64,000 nucleotides of DNA from Methylobacterium sp. J-070 (lineage in GTDB: Bacteria > Pseudomonadota > Alphaproteobacteria > Rhizobiales > Beijerinckiaceae), in NCBI RefSeq assembly GCF_022829385.1, contig NZ_JAKSXX010000224.1, positions 31,343 to 95,342 on the forward strand, read 5' to 3'. The stretch's first letter is position 1, and every line of letters begins with the position of its first letter. A model generated the notes under the pieces. It made no database searches. It was not told where the DNA came from and saw nothing but the letters and a program-made list of their open reading frames with translations. Positions 55,585 to 64,000 of this stretch are shown here, one piece after another. The position numbers were made by a program, and so were the translations under genes.

Positions 55585-56316
55585 ATGAGCGCCTCGAAGG
55601 ATCATAGGATCGGGCGCCCCGGCTTCGCGGTGATCCCGGTGCTCGATCTCCGGGGCGGCCGCGTGGTGCGGGCGCGCCGGGGTGAGCGCTCCTCCTATGC
55701 CCCGATCGAGACGCCCTTGGCAAAGGGATCGGCGCCCGACGCGGTGGCGCGCGGGCTGCGCGACGCGTGGCCGGCCGCGATCCTCTATGTCGCCGATCTC
55801 GACGCGATCATGGACGGGGCCGCGCCCGATCTCCGGGCGCTGGAGGCGATCGCCCGCGCCTGTCCCGGCACCGCCCTGTGGGTGGATGCCGGCTTCTCCG
55901 AAACGGCCGGCGTGGACGCGTTCCTGGCCGCCGGCCTCGGGCGCCCGGTGATCGGCAGCGAGAGCCAGGCGGATGCCGGCCTCGTGACGCGGCTCGGGGA
56001 CCGGGCGGTGTTCTCCCTGGACACCCGCGGTCGCGACCGGCTCGGCCCGCCCGTGCTCCACGACGATCCGTCGCTGTGGCCACGGGACGTGATCGCCATG
56101 ACGCTGGCCCGGGTCGGGGCCGGGGCCGGTCCCGACCTCGCCGCGCTCGGCGACCTGCGCGCGCGGGCGCCCGACCGGCAGCTCTATGCGGCCGGCGGCG
56201 TCCGCGGCCCGAACGACCTGCGGGCCCTGCGCGATGCCGGCTTGGCGGGGGCGCTCGTCGCCTCCGCGCTCCACGACGGCACCCTGACCCGGGCGGCAGC
56301 CCCGGACCTCGCCTGA
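55585..56316 (+). CDS. HisA/HisF-like barrel protein of the C1-cofactor group
   Basis: 243 residues, TIM-barrel related to HisA: VIPVLDLRGGRVVRARRGERSSYAP, LYVADLDAIMDG, FSLDTRGRD and AAGGVRGPNDLRALRDAG. It lacks the usual HisA catalytic pattern and matches the group I recall from methanogens and methylotrophs (hisAF-related, TIGR00734 type), thought to act in C1-cofactor synthesis. The start overlaps the divergent promoter zone of the MfnF-like gene. The N-terminus could begin further downstream. Confidence 0.85.
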   Translation: MSASKDHRIGRPGFAVIPVLDLRGGRVVRARRGERSSYAPIETPLAKGSAPDAVARGLRDAWPAAILYVADLDAIMDGAAPDLRALEAIARACPGTALWVDAGFSETAGVDAFLAAGLGRPVIGSESQADAGLVTRLGDRAVFSLDTRGRDRLGPPVLHDDPSLWPRDVIAMTLARVGAGAGPDLAALGDLRARAPDRQLYAAGGVRGPNDLRALRDAGLAGALVASALHDGTLTRAAAPDLA

Positions 56317-56384
56317 CGCTTCCGGCCTGCGCCCGCGGCTGATAAAGCCGCTCGACAGCGAACAACCTCACGAGTGTTCAGCCG

Positions 56385-56987
56385 ATGGAAAAGTTCACCA
56401 CCCTGGAAGGCGTCGCCGCGCCCGTGCGGACGATCAACGTCGATACCGACCGGATCATCCCGGCGAAGTACCTGAAGACGATCAGACGGACGGGGCTGGG
56501 CAAGAGCCTGTTCGCCGAGATGCGCTACCGCGAGGACGGCTCCGAGAACCCGGACTTCGTGCTCAACAAGCCCGCCTACCGGAACGCCAAGATCCTGGTC
56601 TGCGGCGACAATTTCGGCTGCGGCTCCTCCCGGGAGCACGCGCCCTGGGCGCTGGCCGATTTCGGCATCCGCTGCGTGATCTCCACGAGCTTCGCCGACA
56701 TCTTCTTCAACAACTGCGCCAAGAACGGCATCCTGGCGATCGTGGTCTCGCCGGAGGACCTCGAGAAGCTGTTCGCCGATGCCGAGCGCGGTGCGAACGC
56801 CACGCTGTCGGTGGATCTCGAAGCCCAGACCATCAAGGGGCCGGACGGGGGCACCCTGCATTTCGACATCGACGCCGGCCGCAAGCACAACCTGCTGAAC
56901 GGCCTCGACGAGATCGGCCTGACGCTGGCGCGCGGCGCCGCGATCGACGCCTACGAGCAGAAGCTCGCCCAGCGGGAATGGGCCTGA
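56385..56987 (+). CDS. leuD: 3-isopropylmalate dehydratase small subunit
   Basis: 200-residue swivel domain partner of LeuC; isomerises 2- to 3-isopropylmalate in leucine synthesis. NVDTDRIIPAKYLKTI, GDNFGCGSSREHAPWAL, SFADIFFNNCAKNGIL and the C-terminal YEQKLAQREWA. Its start is 68 bases after the HisA-like stop. leuC is not in the window, as is usual in alphaproteobacteria where the genes are separated. Confidence 0.96.
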   Translation: MEKFTTLEGVAAPVRTINVDTDRIIPAKYLKTIRRTGLGKSLFAEMRYREDGSENPDFVLNKPAYRNAKILVCGDNFGCGSSREHAPWALADFGIRCVISTSFADIFFNNCAKNGILAIVVSPEDLEKLFADAERGANATLSVDLEAQTIKGPDGGTLHFDIDAGRKHNLLNGLDEIGLTLARGAAIDAYEQKLAQREWA

Positions 56988-57459
56988 CCGGGCCGCGCCT
57001 CCGGTCGGGGAGGGTCCGGCCTGCCCGCCGCGCCGCCTCGCGTCGGCCGGGGGCGCGTTCCGGCTCAGCGTGATGCCGCGTCCCGACGAGACGGTGTCCG
57101 TCCGGTCGAAAACGGGGCTGCCCGCGTCACGGCATTTGCCGTCGACGCTACGAGATAGAGGCCGATCGGCGCGCTGATCCGTGACGGCCCGGCGACGCCT
57201 AGCGTATCTGCGGGCCGGCCTGTCATGCCGCGGCGGGCTCGGCCTTTCGTCGAACGGCCCGGCGCAGGGATCCATCGCATCGCGTTCGAGCCCCGCGGCA
57301 TCCCGATGCGATGTCGGTCGATGGTGCCAGACGTTCGCGGCGCGGACGGTTCGACCAGTTCGCCCGGCACCCGCAGGCGGACCGGGCGCTAACGCGCCGT
57401 TAACCCTCGTGCTGCCTGATTCGGCCGCTAAACGATGGGCGACACACGGGAACGCCAGG
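56988..57459. other. 472-bp intergenic region without recognised gene
   Basis: No frame with protein-like composition. It likely holds the promoter of the MltB gene and any leuD terminator; I see no clear hairpin with a T-tract. Confidence 0.4.
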
Positions 57460-58662
57460 ATGCGGAATCAGTCCATCGGGTCGGGCATCGCGCTCGGGAT
57501 CGGCCTCTTCCTCGCCGGCGCCGCGAGCCTTCCGGCGCGCGCGGATTTCGACGGCTGCCTCGGGGGCATCCGGGCCCAGGCGGAGGCCGCCGGCGTGTCG
57601 GCGCAGACCTTCCAGGCGGCCACGCGCGGCATCAGCTACGACGACAAGGTGATCGAACTCTCCCAGGCCCAGCCGGAGTTCAAGACGCCGATCTGGGACT
57701 ACATGGCGGCGCTGGTCGACGACGAGCGGGTCGAGGACGGGCGCGCGGCCATGCGCCAGAACGCGGCCGCTCTCGCCCAGGCCGAGGCGCGCTACGGGGT
57801 CGACCGCTACACCATCGCGGCCGTGTGGGGCGTCGAATCGAACTTCGGCAAGAACCTCGGCAAGATGCCGCTGGTCCAGTCCCTGGCGACGCTCGCCTGC
57901 TCGAACAACCGCCGCCGCGACTTCTTCCGCGGCGAGCTGATCGCCACCCTGCGGATCATCGAGCGTGGCGACATCGCCCCGGAGCGGCTGACCGGATCCT
58001 GGGCCGGCGCCTTCGGCCAGACCCAATTCATGCCGAGCACCTATCACCGTCTCGCCGTCGACGGCGACGGGGACGGGCGTCGCGACGTGGTCGATTCGGT
58101 GGCCGACGCGGTCGGCTCCACGGCGAACTTCCTGCACGTGGCCAAGTGGCAGCACGGCCAGGCCTGGGGCTACGAGGTGAGGCTGCCCCGCGGCTTCAAC
58201 GTCGGCGCCGCCGGGCGCAGGAACAAGAAGCCGATCGGCCACTGGGCGTCCCTCGGCGTGACCCGTATCGACGGCCATCCGCTCTCGGGCGAGGGGCCGG
58301 CCGGGATCATCGCGCCGGCCGGCATCGAGGGGCCGGCCTTCCTGGTCACCCGGAACTTCGACGCGATCTACTCGTACAACGCCGCCGAATCGTACGGCCT
58401 CGCCATCGCGGTGCTGTCCGACCGGCTGCGCGGCAAGCCCGGCGTCCAGGCCTCCTGGCCGACCGACGACCCGCCCCTGTCCCGGGCCGAGCGCCGCGAC
58501 CTCCAGACCCGGCTGGCCGCCCGGGGCTACGATGTCGGCGAGCCGGACGGCAAGGTCGGCCAGAAGACCCGCGACGCGATCAAGGACGTGGAGCGCAAGC
58601 TCGGCATGACCCCCACGGGGCGCCCGGGGGGCAAGGTTCTGGAAGCCCTGCGCGGGGGCTGA
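57460..58662 (+). CDS. MltB-type lytic murein transglycosylase with peptidoglycan-binding domain
   Basis: 400 residues with signal peptide MRNQSIGSGIALGIGLFLAG (cleavage near ARA). Family GH103 catalytic domain: GVESNFGKNLGKMPLVQSLATLA with the catalytic Glu, SWAGAFGQTQFMPSTYHRLAVDGDGDGRRD. A C-terminal peptidoglycan-binding domain 1 (LQTRLAARGYDVGEPDGKVGQKTRDAI) follows. No lipobox, so soluble periplasmic rather than lipoprotein MltB. Cleaves glycan strands to form 1,6-anhydro ends. Confidence 0.94.
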   Translation: MRNQSIGSGIALGIGLFLAGAASLPARADFDGCLGGIRAQAEAAGVSAQTFQAATRGISYDDKVIELSQAQPEFKTPIWDYMAALVDDERVEDGRAAMRQNAAALAQAEARYGVDRYTIAAVWGVESNFGKNLGKMPLVQSLATLACSNNRRRDFFRGELIATLRIIERGDIAPERLTGSWAGAFGQTQFMPSTYHRLAVDGDGDGRRDVVDSVADAVGSTANFLHVAKWQHGQAWGYEVRLPRGFNVGAAGRRNKKPIGHWASLGVTRIDGHPLSGEGPAGIIAPAGIEGPAFLVTRNFDAIYSYNAAESYGLAIAVLSDRLRGKPGVQASWPTDDPPLSRAERRDLQTRLAARGYDVGEPDGKVGQKTRDAIKDVERKLGMTPTGRPGGKVLEALRGG

Positions 58663-59046
58663 GCCCCCGGCCCATCGCCGACGGCGTCATGCATCCGACG
58701 CCACGGCGACGCGCCGTCGTTGAGGCCGGACGCGCGCCGCCGGCCTCGTCGATGATCCGCCGGCCGGCGCTTCGACGCGACCGGTTCGCGACGCCCGTCC
58801 CCCGTCGTGGCGGTACCGGGATCGATCCGGAACGGACGTATCAAGTGTATCGACGTATCTGTATGTCCTGATATGCGTGACGTACGGTAAATCCCGATTT
58901 TTACTAGACAGCACTGAATTAGTATTTTTTATCGTCGGAATGCGTTTTTAGTTATTTTCCAATACAAAAATCGGCGATCCGCAATCTTGAGTCGCCGGCT
59001 TCGTATCATCTAGACGTGAGGTGCTGTGCTGATAGCCGGGGCCCCG
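58663..59046. promoter_or_regulatory. AT-rich region upstream of a chemoreceptor gene
   Basis: 58850-59010 is markedly AT-rich (e.g. GATTTTTACTAGACAGC near 58897 and GTATTTTTTATCGTCGG near 58922) in otherwise GC-rich DNA. Probably holds the promoter of the chemoreceptor gene; no gene is seen. Confidence 0.45.
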
Positions 59047-60735
59047 ATGCGTCTTCGTATTGTTCGTTTGAATCTCGCGCGCCGAATCATGCTGATAGCC
59101 CTGCTGCCGATCCTGTTGATCGTCATGCTCGGTGCGGGAGGATTGTATCTATACTACAAAGAAATGACTTCGGGTCGCATCCTCGCCCTGCGGTCGATGG
59201 TCGAGCTGGTCCAGTCCTACGCCCAGGCCCTCGACGGGCGGGTCAAGGCCGGCACGCTGACTCGGGCGGCCGCCCAGGCCGAACTGGCCGAGACCGCCAT
59301 GGCGATGCGCTACGATGGCGGATCCAACTACATCACGATCTACACGATGGACGGCACCGTCGTCGCCGCACCCAACCGGGCGCTCCTCGGGAAGAACGTG
59401 ATCGCGTCCACGGTCAACGGCGTGCGGGTCGTCGAGTCGATCGTCGATCGCTTGAAGACCTCCGAGACCACGGTCTTCGCCTACGACTTCACCCGGCCGG
59501 GACGGGATGGCGTCTATCCGAAGATCACCTTCGCCGCGCGATTCGACCCGTGGAACCTGTTCATCGCCACGGGAGCCTATACCGACGACATTGCGGCGGC
59601 CTTCCGGGCTCTGGCGATCACGGTCGTGACCCTGCTCCTGGGCGTCATCGCCGTGGCGGTGCTGTCGTCCGCGCTGATCTCGCGCAGCATCACGCGCCCG
59701 CTCCAAAGCCTCGGTCGGCGGATGCAGGCCCTGGCGGCCGGCGACCTCGAAGGCCCCGTCGCGGAGGTGGCGCGGCACGACGAGACCGGCCGCATGGCCG
59801 CCACCGTGGAGGTGTTCCGCAACGCCCTGATCGCCAAGAGCGCGATGGACGTGGCGGCCGCCCGGGACGCGGCGGTCAAGGTCGAGCGGGCCCAGGCCCT
59901 CGACGATCTCGCCCGCCGGTTCGAGGGCAGCGCCGGGACCCTGATGCAGGGCCTGACCGCGGCCGCCACCGACATGCAGGCGGAAGCCGCCGCGATGGCG
60001 CGGAGCACGGCGCGGACGAGCGCGCGCTCGGCCCAGGTCGTCGAGGCCGCCCAGGAGACCTCGGCGAGCGTGCAGGCCGTGGCGGCGGCGACCGAGCAGA
60101 TGTCGACGACCATCCGGGAGATCTCGGGCCAGATGGCGCGCTCATCGGCCATGACCGCCCGGGCGGCCGCGGAGGCGAGCCGCACGGATGCGATCGTGCA
60201 CGACCTCGCCGAGGCGGCCGAGCGGATCGGCACCGTGGCGGGCCTGATCGCGGCGATCGCCAGCCAGACGAACCTCCTCGCCCTCAACGCCACGATCGAG
60301 GCGGCGCGGGCCGGTGACGCCGGCCGCGGCTTCGCCGTCGTGGCCGCGGAGGTGAAGGCCCTCGCCGGCCAGACCGCGCAGGCGACGGCAGAGATCTCGA
60401 CTCAGATCGGCGCCGTGCAGACCTCGACCCGGCAGGCCGTGGCGGCGATCCAGGGGATCGGCCGCACGATCACCGAGGTCGATACCCTCGCCACGGGCGT
60501 CGCGGCGGCGATCGAAGAGCAGGAGGCGACGACCGGCGAGATCGTGCGCAGCGTCGCGCAGGCGGCGAACGCCAGCGGCACGGTGACGGACAGCATCGGC
60601 GACGTCTCGATCGCCGCCCGGGAGGTAGGGGGCGCGGCCGAGCAGGTGCTCGGTGCCGCGGCGGAGCTGTCGCGAAAGTCCGAACGCCTCTCGGCGGAGA
60701 TCACCGAATTCCTCGACCGGGTCCGGGCGGGCTGA
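59047..60735 (+). CDS. Methyl-accepting chemotaxis protein, single Cache sensor
   Basis: 562 residues from the ATG at 59047; a GTG at 59026 with GAGG only 4-5 bases upstream is an alternative. TM1 about 10-35, an sCache_2-type domain (about 38-185; YYKEMTSGRILALRS, GGSNYITIYTMDGTVVAAP), TM2 about 190-212, HAMP (RSITRPLQSLGRRMQALAAGDLEG), signalling tip SQTNLLALNATIEAARAG. No C-terminal pentapeptide. sCache_2 receptors often sense carboxylates; the ligand here is unknown. Confidence 0.92.
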   Translation: MRLRIVRLNLARRIMLIALLPILLIVMLGAGGLYLYYKEMTSGRILALRSMVELVQSYAQALDGRVKAGTLTRAAAQAELAETAMAMRYDGGSNYITIYTMDGTVVAAPNRALLGKNVIASTVNGVRVVESIVDRLKTSETTVFAYDFTRPGRDGVYPKITFAARFDPWNLFIATGAYTDDIAAAFRALAITVVTLLLGVIAVAVLSSALISRSITRPLQSLGRRMQALAAGDLEGPVAEVARHDETGRMAATVEVFRNALIAKSAMDVAAARDAAVKVERAQALDDLARRFEGSAGTLMQGLTAAATDMQAEAAAMARSTARTSARSAQVVEAAQETSASVQAVAAATEQMSTTIREISGQMARSSAMTARAAAEASRTDAIVHDLAEAAERIGTVAGLIAAIASQTNLLALNATIEAARAGDAGRGFAVVAAEVKALAGQTAQATAEISTQIGAVQTSTRQAVAAIQGIGRTITEVDTLATGVAAAIEEQEATTGEIVRSVAQAANASGTVTDSIGDVSIAAREVGGAAEQVLGAAAELSRKSERLSAEITEFLDRVRAG

Positions 60736-60747
60736 TCGCCGGCCACG

Positions 60748-60777
60748 AAAAAACCGGCCCGGCGAAGCCGGACCGGT
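60748..60777 (-). terminator. Intrinsic terminator of rplS
   Basis: On the minus strand ACCGGTCCGGC (60777-60767), loop TTC, GCCGGGCCGGT (60763-60753), one mismatch, then six Ts (60753-60748). It is 40 bases after the rplS stop. The plus-strand chemoreceptor ends just beside it. Confidence 0.85.
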
Positions 60778-60816
60778 CGAAAACCCCCGAGCCCCGGCCG
60801 GGGCCGGTCCGGGATG

Positions 60817-61218
60817 CTACTCGGCGGCGGCGGGTGCCGCGGCCGGGGCGTCCTTGGCCTTGTAGCGGTCGGTGCGCTCGACGATACGGGCCGACTTCCC
60901 GCGGCGATCACGCAGGTAGTACAGCTTGGCGCGACGCACCTTGCCGCGGCGGGCCACCTTGATCGAATCGATCATCGGGGAATGCACCGGGAAGACGCGC
61001 TCCACGCCCTCGCCGTAGGAGATTTTGCGGACCGTGAAGCTCTCGTTCAGGCCGCCACCCGAACGGGCGATGCAGACGCCCTCGTAGGCCTGGACGCGGG
61101 TGCGCTCGCCTTCCTTCACGCGGACGTTGACGATGAGCGTGTCGCCCGGCTCGAAATCCGGGATGGTCTTGGCGAGGCGCGCGACTTCCTCGCGCTCCAG
61201 CTGCTCGATGATGTTCAT
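60817..61218 (-). CDS. rplS: 50S ribosomal protein L19
   Basis: 133 residues. IPDFEPGDTLIVNVRVKEGERTRVQAYEGVCIA, SYGEGVERVFPVHSPMIDSIKVARRGKVRRAKLYYLR: all L19 signatures. It lies at the interface of the subunits. There is an Ala/Glu-rich C-terminal tail of about 15 residues. It is not next to trmD/rimM/rpsP in this window, unlike in many bacteria. A strong terminator follows. Confidence 0.98.
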   Translation of the reverse strand: MNIIEQLEREEVARLAKTIPDFEPGDTLIVNVRVKEGERTRVQAYEGVCIARSGGGLNESFTVRKISYGEGVERVFPVHSPMIDSIKVARRGKVRRAKLYYLRDRRGKSARIVERTDRYKAKDAPAAAPAAAE

Positions 61219-61357
61219 GGCATAGCTCCAGCCGTCGCGCCGTTCCGCCCCTCATGGGCGATCGGCGCCAGGATTTCGGCGATCCTGTTGTGAGTTGGGC
61301 GGCTCTCTACAGGATCGCTGCCGGCTTGTCGATTGCCGAAGCGCGCCCCGGGCGCCC

Positions 61358-62119
61358 TCAGGGATGCGCGGCGCCGGGCGGAGTCCGCGCCGCCGCGGCC
61401 TCGGGCAGCACGCAGGCCGACAGGAAGGCCGCGAGGTCGTCGGTGATGTGATCGATGTGCGGCTCGCGCACCGCCTCTTGCTCGAACGCCTCGCGATAGG
61501 GGTCGATCACCTTGGGCACCACCAGCACGGTCGCCATCCCGAGCTCGTGCGGCACCGCGAGGTTGCGGGCGATGTCCTCGAACAGGGCGGCGCGGCGCGG
61601 CTCGACCGCGTGCCTGTGCAGGAAGCGCTCGTAGGTCGCGCGTTCCGGCTTCGGGACGAAATCGGCGGCCGCGATGTCGAACACGTCCTCGAAATGATCG
61701 AGGATGCCGAGCTTGGCCGCCACGGTCTCGGCATGGCGGCGCGAGCCGTTGGTGAGAATCAGCTTGCGCCCTGGCAGCTGCTCGATCGCGTCGCCGAGGG
61801 TCTTGTCGAGCTTGATCGTCGAGTGGTCGATGTCGTGGGCGAAGTCGAGGAAGTCGTGGGGATCGACCCCCGCCTCGGCGATCAGCGCCGACAGCGTCGT
61901 GCCGTAGCGGTGATAGAAATGCTTCTGGAGGGCGCGCGCCGAGATCCCGTCGAGCCCGTAAAGCTGCATCACGTACAGGGTGATGCGCTCGTCGACCTTC
62001 GGCCAGACCTCGGCGTCGCTCGGATAGAGGGTGTTGTCGAGGTCGAACACCCAGGTGTCGACATCGGCAAAGCCGCGGGCCGCCGGGGTCGTGAACTGCG
62101 CCTTGTCGGGATGGTGCAC
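61358..62119 (-). CDS. HAD-superfamily pyrimidine 5'-nucleotidase
   Basis: 253 residues. HAD motif I in WVFDLDNTLYPSD (nucleophile Asp), motif II LILTNGSRRHAE, motif III with KPERATYERFL and motif IV LFEDIARNL. Matches the alphaproteobacterial pyrimidine 5'-nucleotidase (Ppn-like) group often found beside argB. Substrate inferred from the family, not shown here. Same strand as argB and rplS. Confidence 0.88.
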   Translation of the reverse strand: MHHPDKAQFTTPAARGFADVDTWVFDLDNTLYPSDAEVWPKVDERITLYVMQLYGLDGISARALQKHFYHRYGTTLSALIAEAGVDPHDFLDFAHDIDHSTIKLDKTLGDAIEQLPGRKLILTNGSRRHAETVAAKLGILDHFEDVFDIAAADFVPKPERATYERFLHRHAVEPRRAALFEDIARNLAVPHELGMATVLVVPKVIDPYREAFEQEAVREPHIDHITDDLAAFLSACVLPEAAAARTPPGAAHP

Positions 62120-62306
62120 CGTCGCCCCTCGGATTGCTGATCCCGGCGGATCTGTGGATCGGAACGGTCAAGCTCGCAAGTTCGATGCTTGCCCGGGGCT
62201 TGCGGGACCGACGGGTTACGACAATGCGCGGGCGGCGCAGACGTTGCCGTGGGGGTCGCATACCCCGCGGTCCCGGCGAGACCGCGCGGTGCTCCAGTCC
62301 GTCCGC

Positions 62307-63200
62307 TCAGCCGCGCCGGATGAGCGTGCCGGCCCCGTAATCGGTGAACAGCTCCAGCAGAACCGCGTGGTTGACCTTGCCGTCCAGGATGACGACCGCC
62401 TCCACGCCGCGCTCGATCGCGTACATGCAGGTCTCGATCTTGGGGATCATGCCGCCCGTGATGGTGCCGTCGGCGATCAGGCGCCGGCAATCCTCCACGG
62501 TCAGCTCGGGGATCAGCTTCTTGTCCTTGTCGAGCACCCCCGGGACGTCGGTGAGCAGCAGCAGCCGCTTGGCCCGGAGCGCCCCGGCGATCGCCCCCGC
62601 GAACGTGTCGGCGTTGACGTTGTAGGTCTGGCCGTCCGCCCCGTAGGCCACCGGGGCCAGGACCGGGATGAGCTCGGCCTTCAGCACCGCGTCGAGGACG
62701 CCGCGCTCGACGTGATCCGGCTCGCCCACGAGGCCGAGATCGACGCTCTGCTCGGTCTGGTTCTCGGGGTCGATCACGGTCTTCATTGCCCGCTTGGCGC
62801 GGACCATGTTGCCGTCCTTGCCGCACAGGCCGATCGCCCGGCCGCCCTCGGCCGAGATCCAGCCGACGATCTGCTTGTTGATCGATCCGGCCAGGACCAT
62901 CTCGACCACCTCGACGGTGGCCTCGTCGGTGACCCGCAGGCCGCCGCGGAATTCGGACTGGATGCCGAGCCGGTCGAGCATCCGGCCGATCTGCGGTCCG
63001 CCGCCGTGCACGACGATGGGCTTCAGGCCGGACTGTTCCAGCAGGACGATGTCCTCGGCGAAATCCTCGGCGGCCGCCCGGTCGCCCATGGCGTGACCGC
63101 CGTACTTGATCACCACGATCTCCTGGTCGTAGCGCTGCATGTGGGGCAGCGCCTGGGCCAGGACCTCGGCGCGCACGTGCACGTTCGGCAATTCGGTCAT
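62307..63200 (-). CDS. argB: Acetylglutamate kinase
   Basis: 297 residues from the ATG at 63200. Phosphorylates N-acetylglutamate in arginine synthesis. EIVVIKYGGHAMGD, IVVHGGGPQIGRML, YNVNADTFAGAIAGALRAKRLLLLTDVPGVLD and GGMIPKIETCMYAIERGVEAVVILDG. The conserved ATP-phosphate lysine is in KYGG. Followed, after 187 bases with nothing clear, by the nucleotidase gene. Confidence 0.97.
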   Translation of the reverse strand: MTELPNVHVRAEVLAQALPHMQRYDQEIVVIKYGGHAMGDRAAAEDFAEDIVLLEQSGLKPIVVHGGGPQIGRMLDRLGIQSEFRGGLRVTDEATVEVVEMVLAGSINKQIVGWISAEGGRAIGLCGKDGNMVRAKRAMKTVIDPENQTEQSVDLGLVGEPDHVERGVLDAVLKAELIPVLAPVAYGADGQTYNVNADTFAGAIAGALRAKRLLLLTDVPGVLDKDKKLIPELTVEDCRRLIADGTITGGMIPKIETCMYAIERGVEAVVILDGKVNHAVLLELFTDYGAGTLIRRG

Positions 63201-63505
63201 CGCGGTCCTTCGCCGATCCTCAGGGCGGATCCTCCGGGGCATCTGCGACCTCCCCGACGGGCGGTGGCGCTTCTACAGGAAGCCGCCCGCGCTGCGAAGC
63301 CGCCCCGCGCGCGGCCGTGGCCGACGCCGTCGAGCGGGCCTTGCCCCGGGCCCGAGGCCGCGCTGTCAAAGAACCGTCACCGATCCGGATGTTGCTGGCG
63401 GGCGACAGACGGGCGGGGATCCCGTGTCCCCCGGGTTGCATCGCCGCCGCTCCCGGATCATGCTGCGTTGCAACAAGCCGCAGGGCGGCCAGCCGGGAGG
63501 GCCGG
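63201..63505. other. 305-bp divergent gap between argB and ugd
   Basis: No convincing gene or hairpin. Contains promoters for argB (left) and the dehydrogenase gene (right). Confidence 0.4.
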
Positions 63506-64000
63506 ATGCGGATCGCGATGATTGGGGCCGGATATGTCGGCCTGGTGTCCGGAGCCTGCCTGGCCGATTTCGGACACGGCGTGATCTGCATCGACCGCGA
63601 CCCCGGGAAGATCGCGAGCCTGAACGCCGGCCGCATGCCGATCTACGAGCCGGGCCTTGAGGCCCTGGTGGCGGAGAACGTCCGGCACGGCCGGCTCGCC
63701 TTCCAGTCGTCCATGCGGGAGGCGGTGGCGGAGGCGGACGCGGTGTTCATCGCGGTGGGCACGCCCTCCCGCCGCGGCGACGGCTTCGCCGATCTCAGCT
63801 TCGTGTTCGACGCCGCCCGGGAGATCGCCGGCGCCCTGTCGGGATTCACCGTCGTGGTGACCAAATCGACGGTCCCGGTCGGGACGGGCGACGAGGTCGA
63901 GCGGATCATCCGGGAGGCGAACCCGTCCGCGGACGTGTCGGTGGCCTCGAACCCGGAGTTCCTGCGCGAGGGCGCGGCGATCACCGACTTCAAGCGGCCC
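63506..64000 (+). CDS. ugd: UDP-glucose 6-dehydrogenase (3' end cut by window)
   Basis: First 165 residues. The start has GGGAGG 6-7 bases upstream. Rossmann motif MIGAGYVGLVSGACLADFG, then IYEPGLEAL, FIAVGTPSRRGDGFADLSFV and STVPVGTG, and SNPEFLREGAAITDF, the family's conserved block. Oxidises UDP-glucose to UDP-glucuronate, the precursor of galacturonate for lipid A or capsule. The active-site cysteine lies beyond the window. A UDP-N-acetylmannosamine or GDP-mannose dehydrogenase is possible but the N-terminal sequence favours Ugd. Confidence 0.9.
   Translation, partial: MRIAMIGAGYVGLVSGACLADFGHGVICIDRDPGKIASLNAGRMPIYEPGLEALVAENVRHGRLAFQSSMREAVAEADAVFIAVGTPSRRGDGFADLSFVFDAAREIAGALSGFTVVVTKSTVPVGTGDEVERIIREANPSADVSVASNPEFLREGAAITDFKRP

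Noticed and set aside
57065..57370. 101-codon minus-strand frame between leuD and the MltB gene
   Set aside because: Arg/Pro-rich composition without any recognisable feature.

Overview
The window is very GC-rich, densely coded chromosomal DNA with housekeeping genes typical of Alphaproteobacteria. Three things point to Methylobacterium or a close relative: a hopanoid-modification cluster (hpnL, M, I, J, K, N, H), a trio of genes known mainly from organisms using tetrahydromethanopterin/methanofuran-type C1 cofactors (54.3-56.3 kb), and families of short palindromic intergenic repeats. This assignment is inference; no rRNA or tRNA gene was seen.

Layout. 0-5.6 kb: partial hisN, a permease with a long C-terminal extension, a secreted-looking MmgE/PrpD protein and pncB. 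5.6-9 kb: a flavin-type stress protein, mrp, mobA and a HigBA-like toxin-antitoxin pair whose end overlaps mobA. 9-14.6 kb: gyrA and the coaD-ppiA-orf-ppiB operon, plus a histidine-rich secreted protein. 14.8-25.8 kb: an S49 peptidase, two chemoreceptors, a P1 peptidase, a hybrid histidine kinase and rarD, with a gene-free stretch at 19.5-20.3 kb carrying a palindromic repeat. 26-32.5 kb: an overlapping operon of two glycosyltransferases, a LAB_N membrane protein and an FMN-type oxidase; then metC coupled to a second Tat-leader MmgE/PrpD gene, and a 57-residue Rmf/CrpP-like gene with a TTG start. 32.6-39.2 kb: eno, queF, kdsA and small envelope genes. 39.4-52.1 kb: the hopanoid region. 52-64 kb: ddl, the C1-cofactor trio, leuD, an MltB-type lytic transglycosylase, a third chemoreceptor, rplS, a nucleotidase, argB and the start of a UDP-glucose dehydrogenase gene.

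The most interesting region is 39.4-52.1 kb. A full-length arginine:amine amidinotransferase, with the Asp/His/Cys active-site motifs of the glycine/inosamine family, is transcribed divergently from hpnLMIJK over a 209-bp gap. HpnI, HpnK and HpnJ build an aminocyclitol ether head group on bacteriohopanetetrol. Aminocyclitols are classic acceptors of this amidinotransferase family (streptomycin pathway). I propose that this enzyme guanidinylates the hopanoid cyclitol, giving the guanidine-substituted cyclitol-ether hopanoids I recall being reported from Methylobacterium. That link is inference and testable.

The hopanoid cluster is interrupted between hpnK and hpnN by a palindromic repeat, an antitoxin gene broken by one missing base, and an autoregulated-looking MarR-acetyltransferase fusion. 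A four-hairpin repeat lies between hpnJ and hpnK. The squalene-hopene cyclase and hpnCDE, hpnG and hpnO genes are absent here, so the pathway is split across the genome or those genes lie outside the window.
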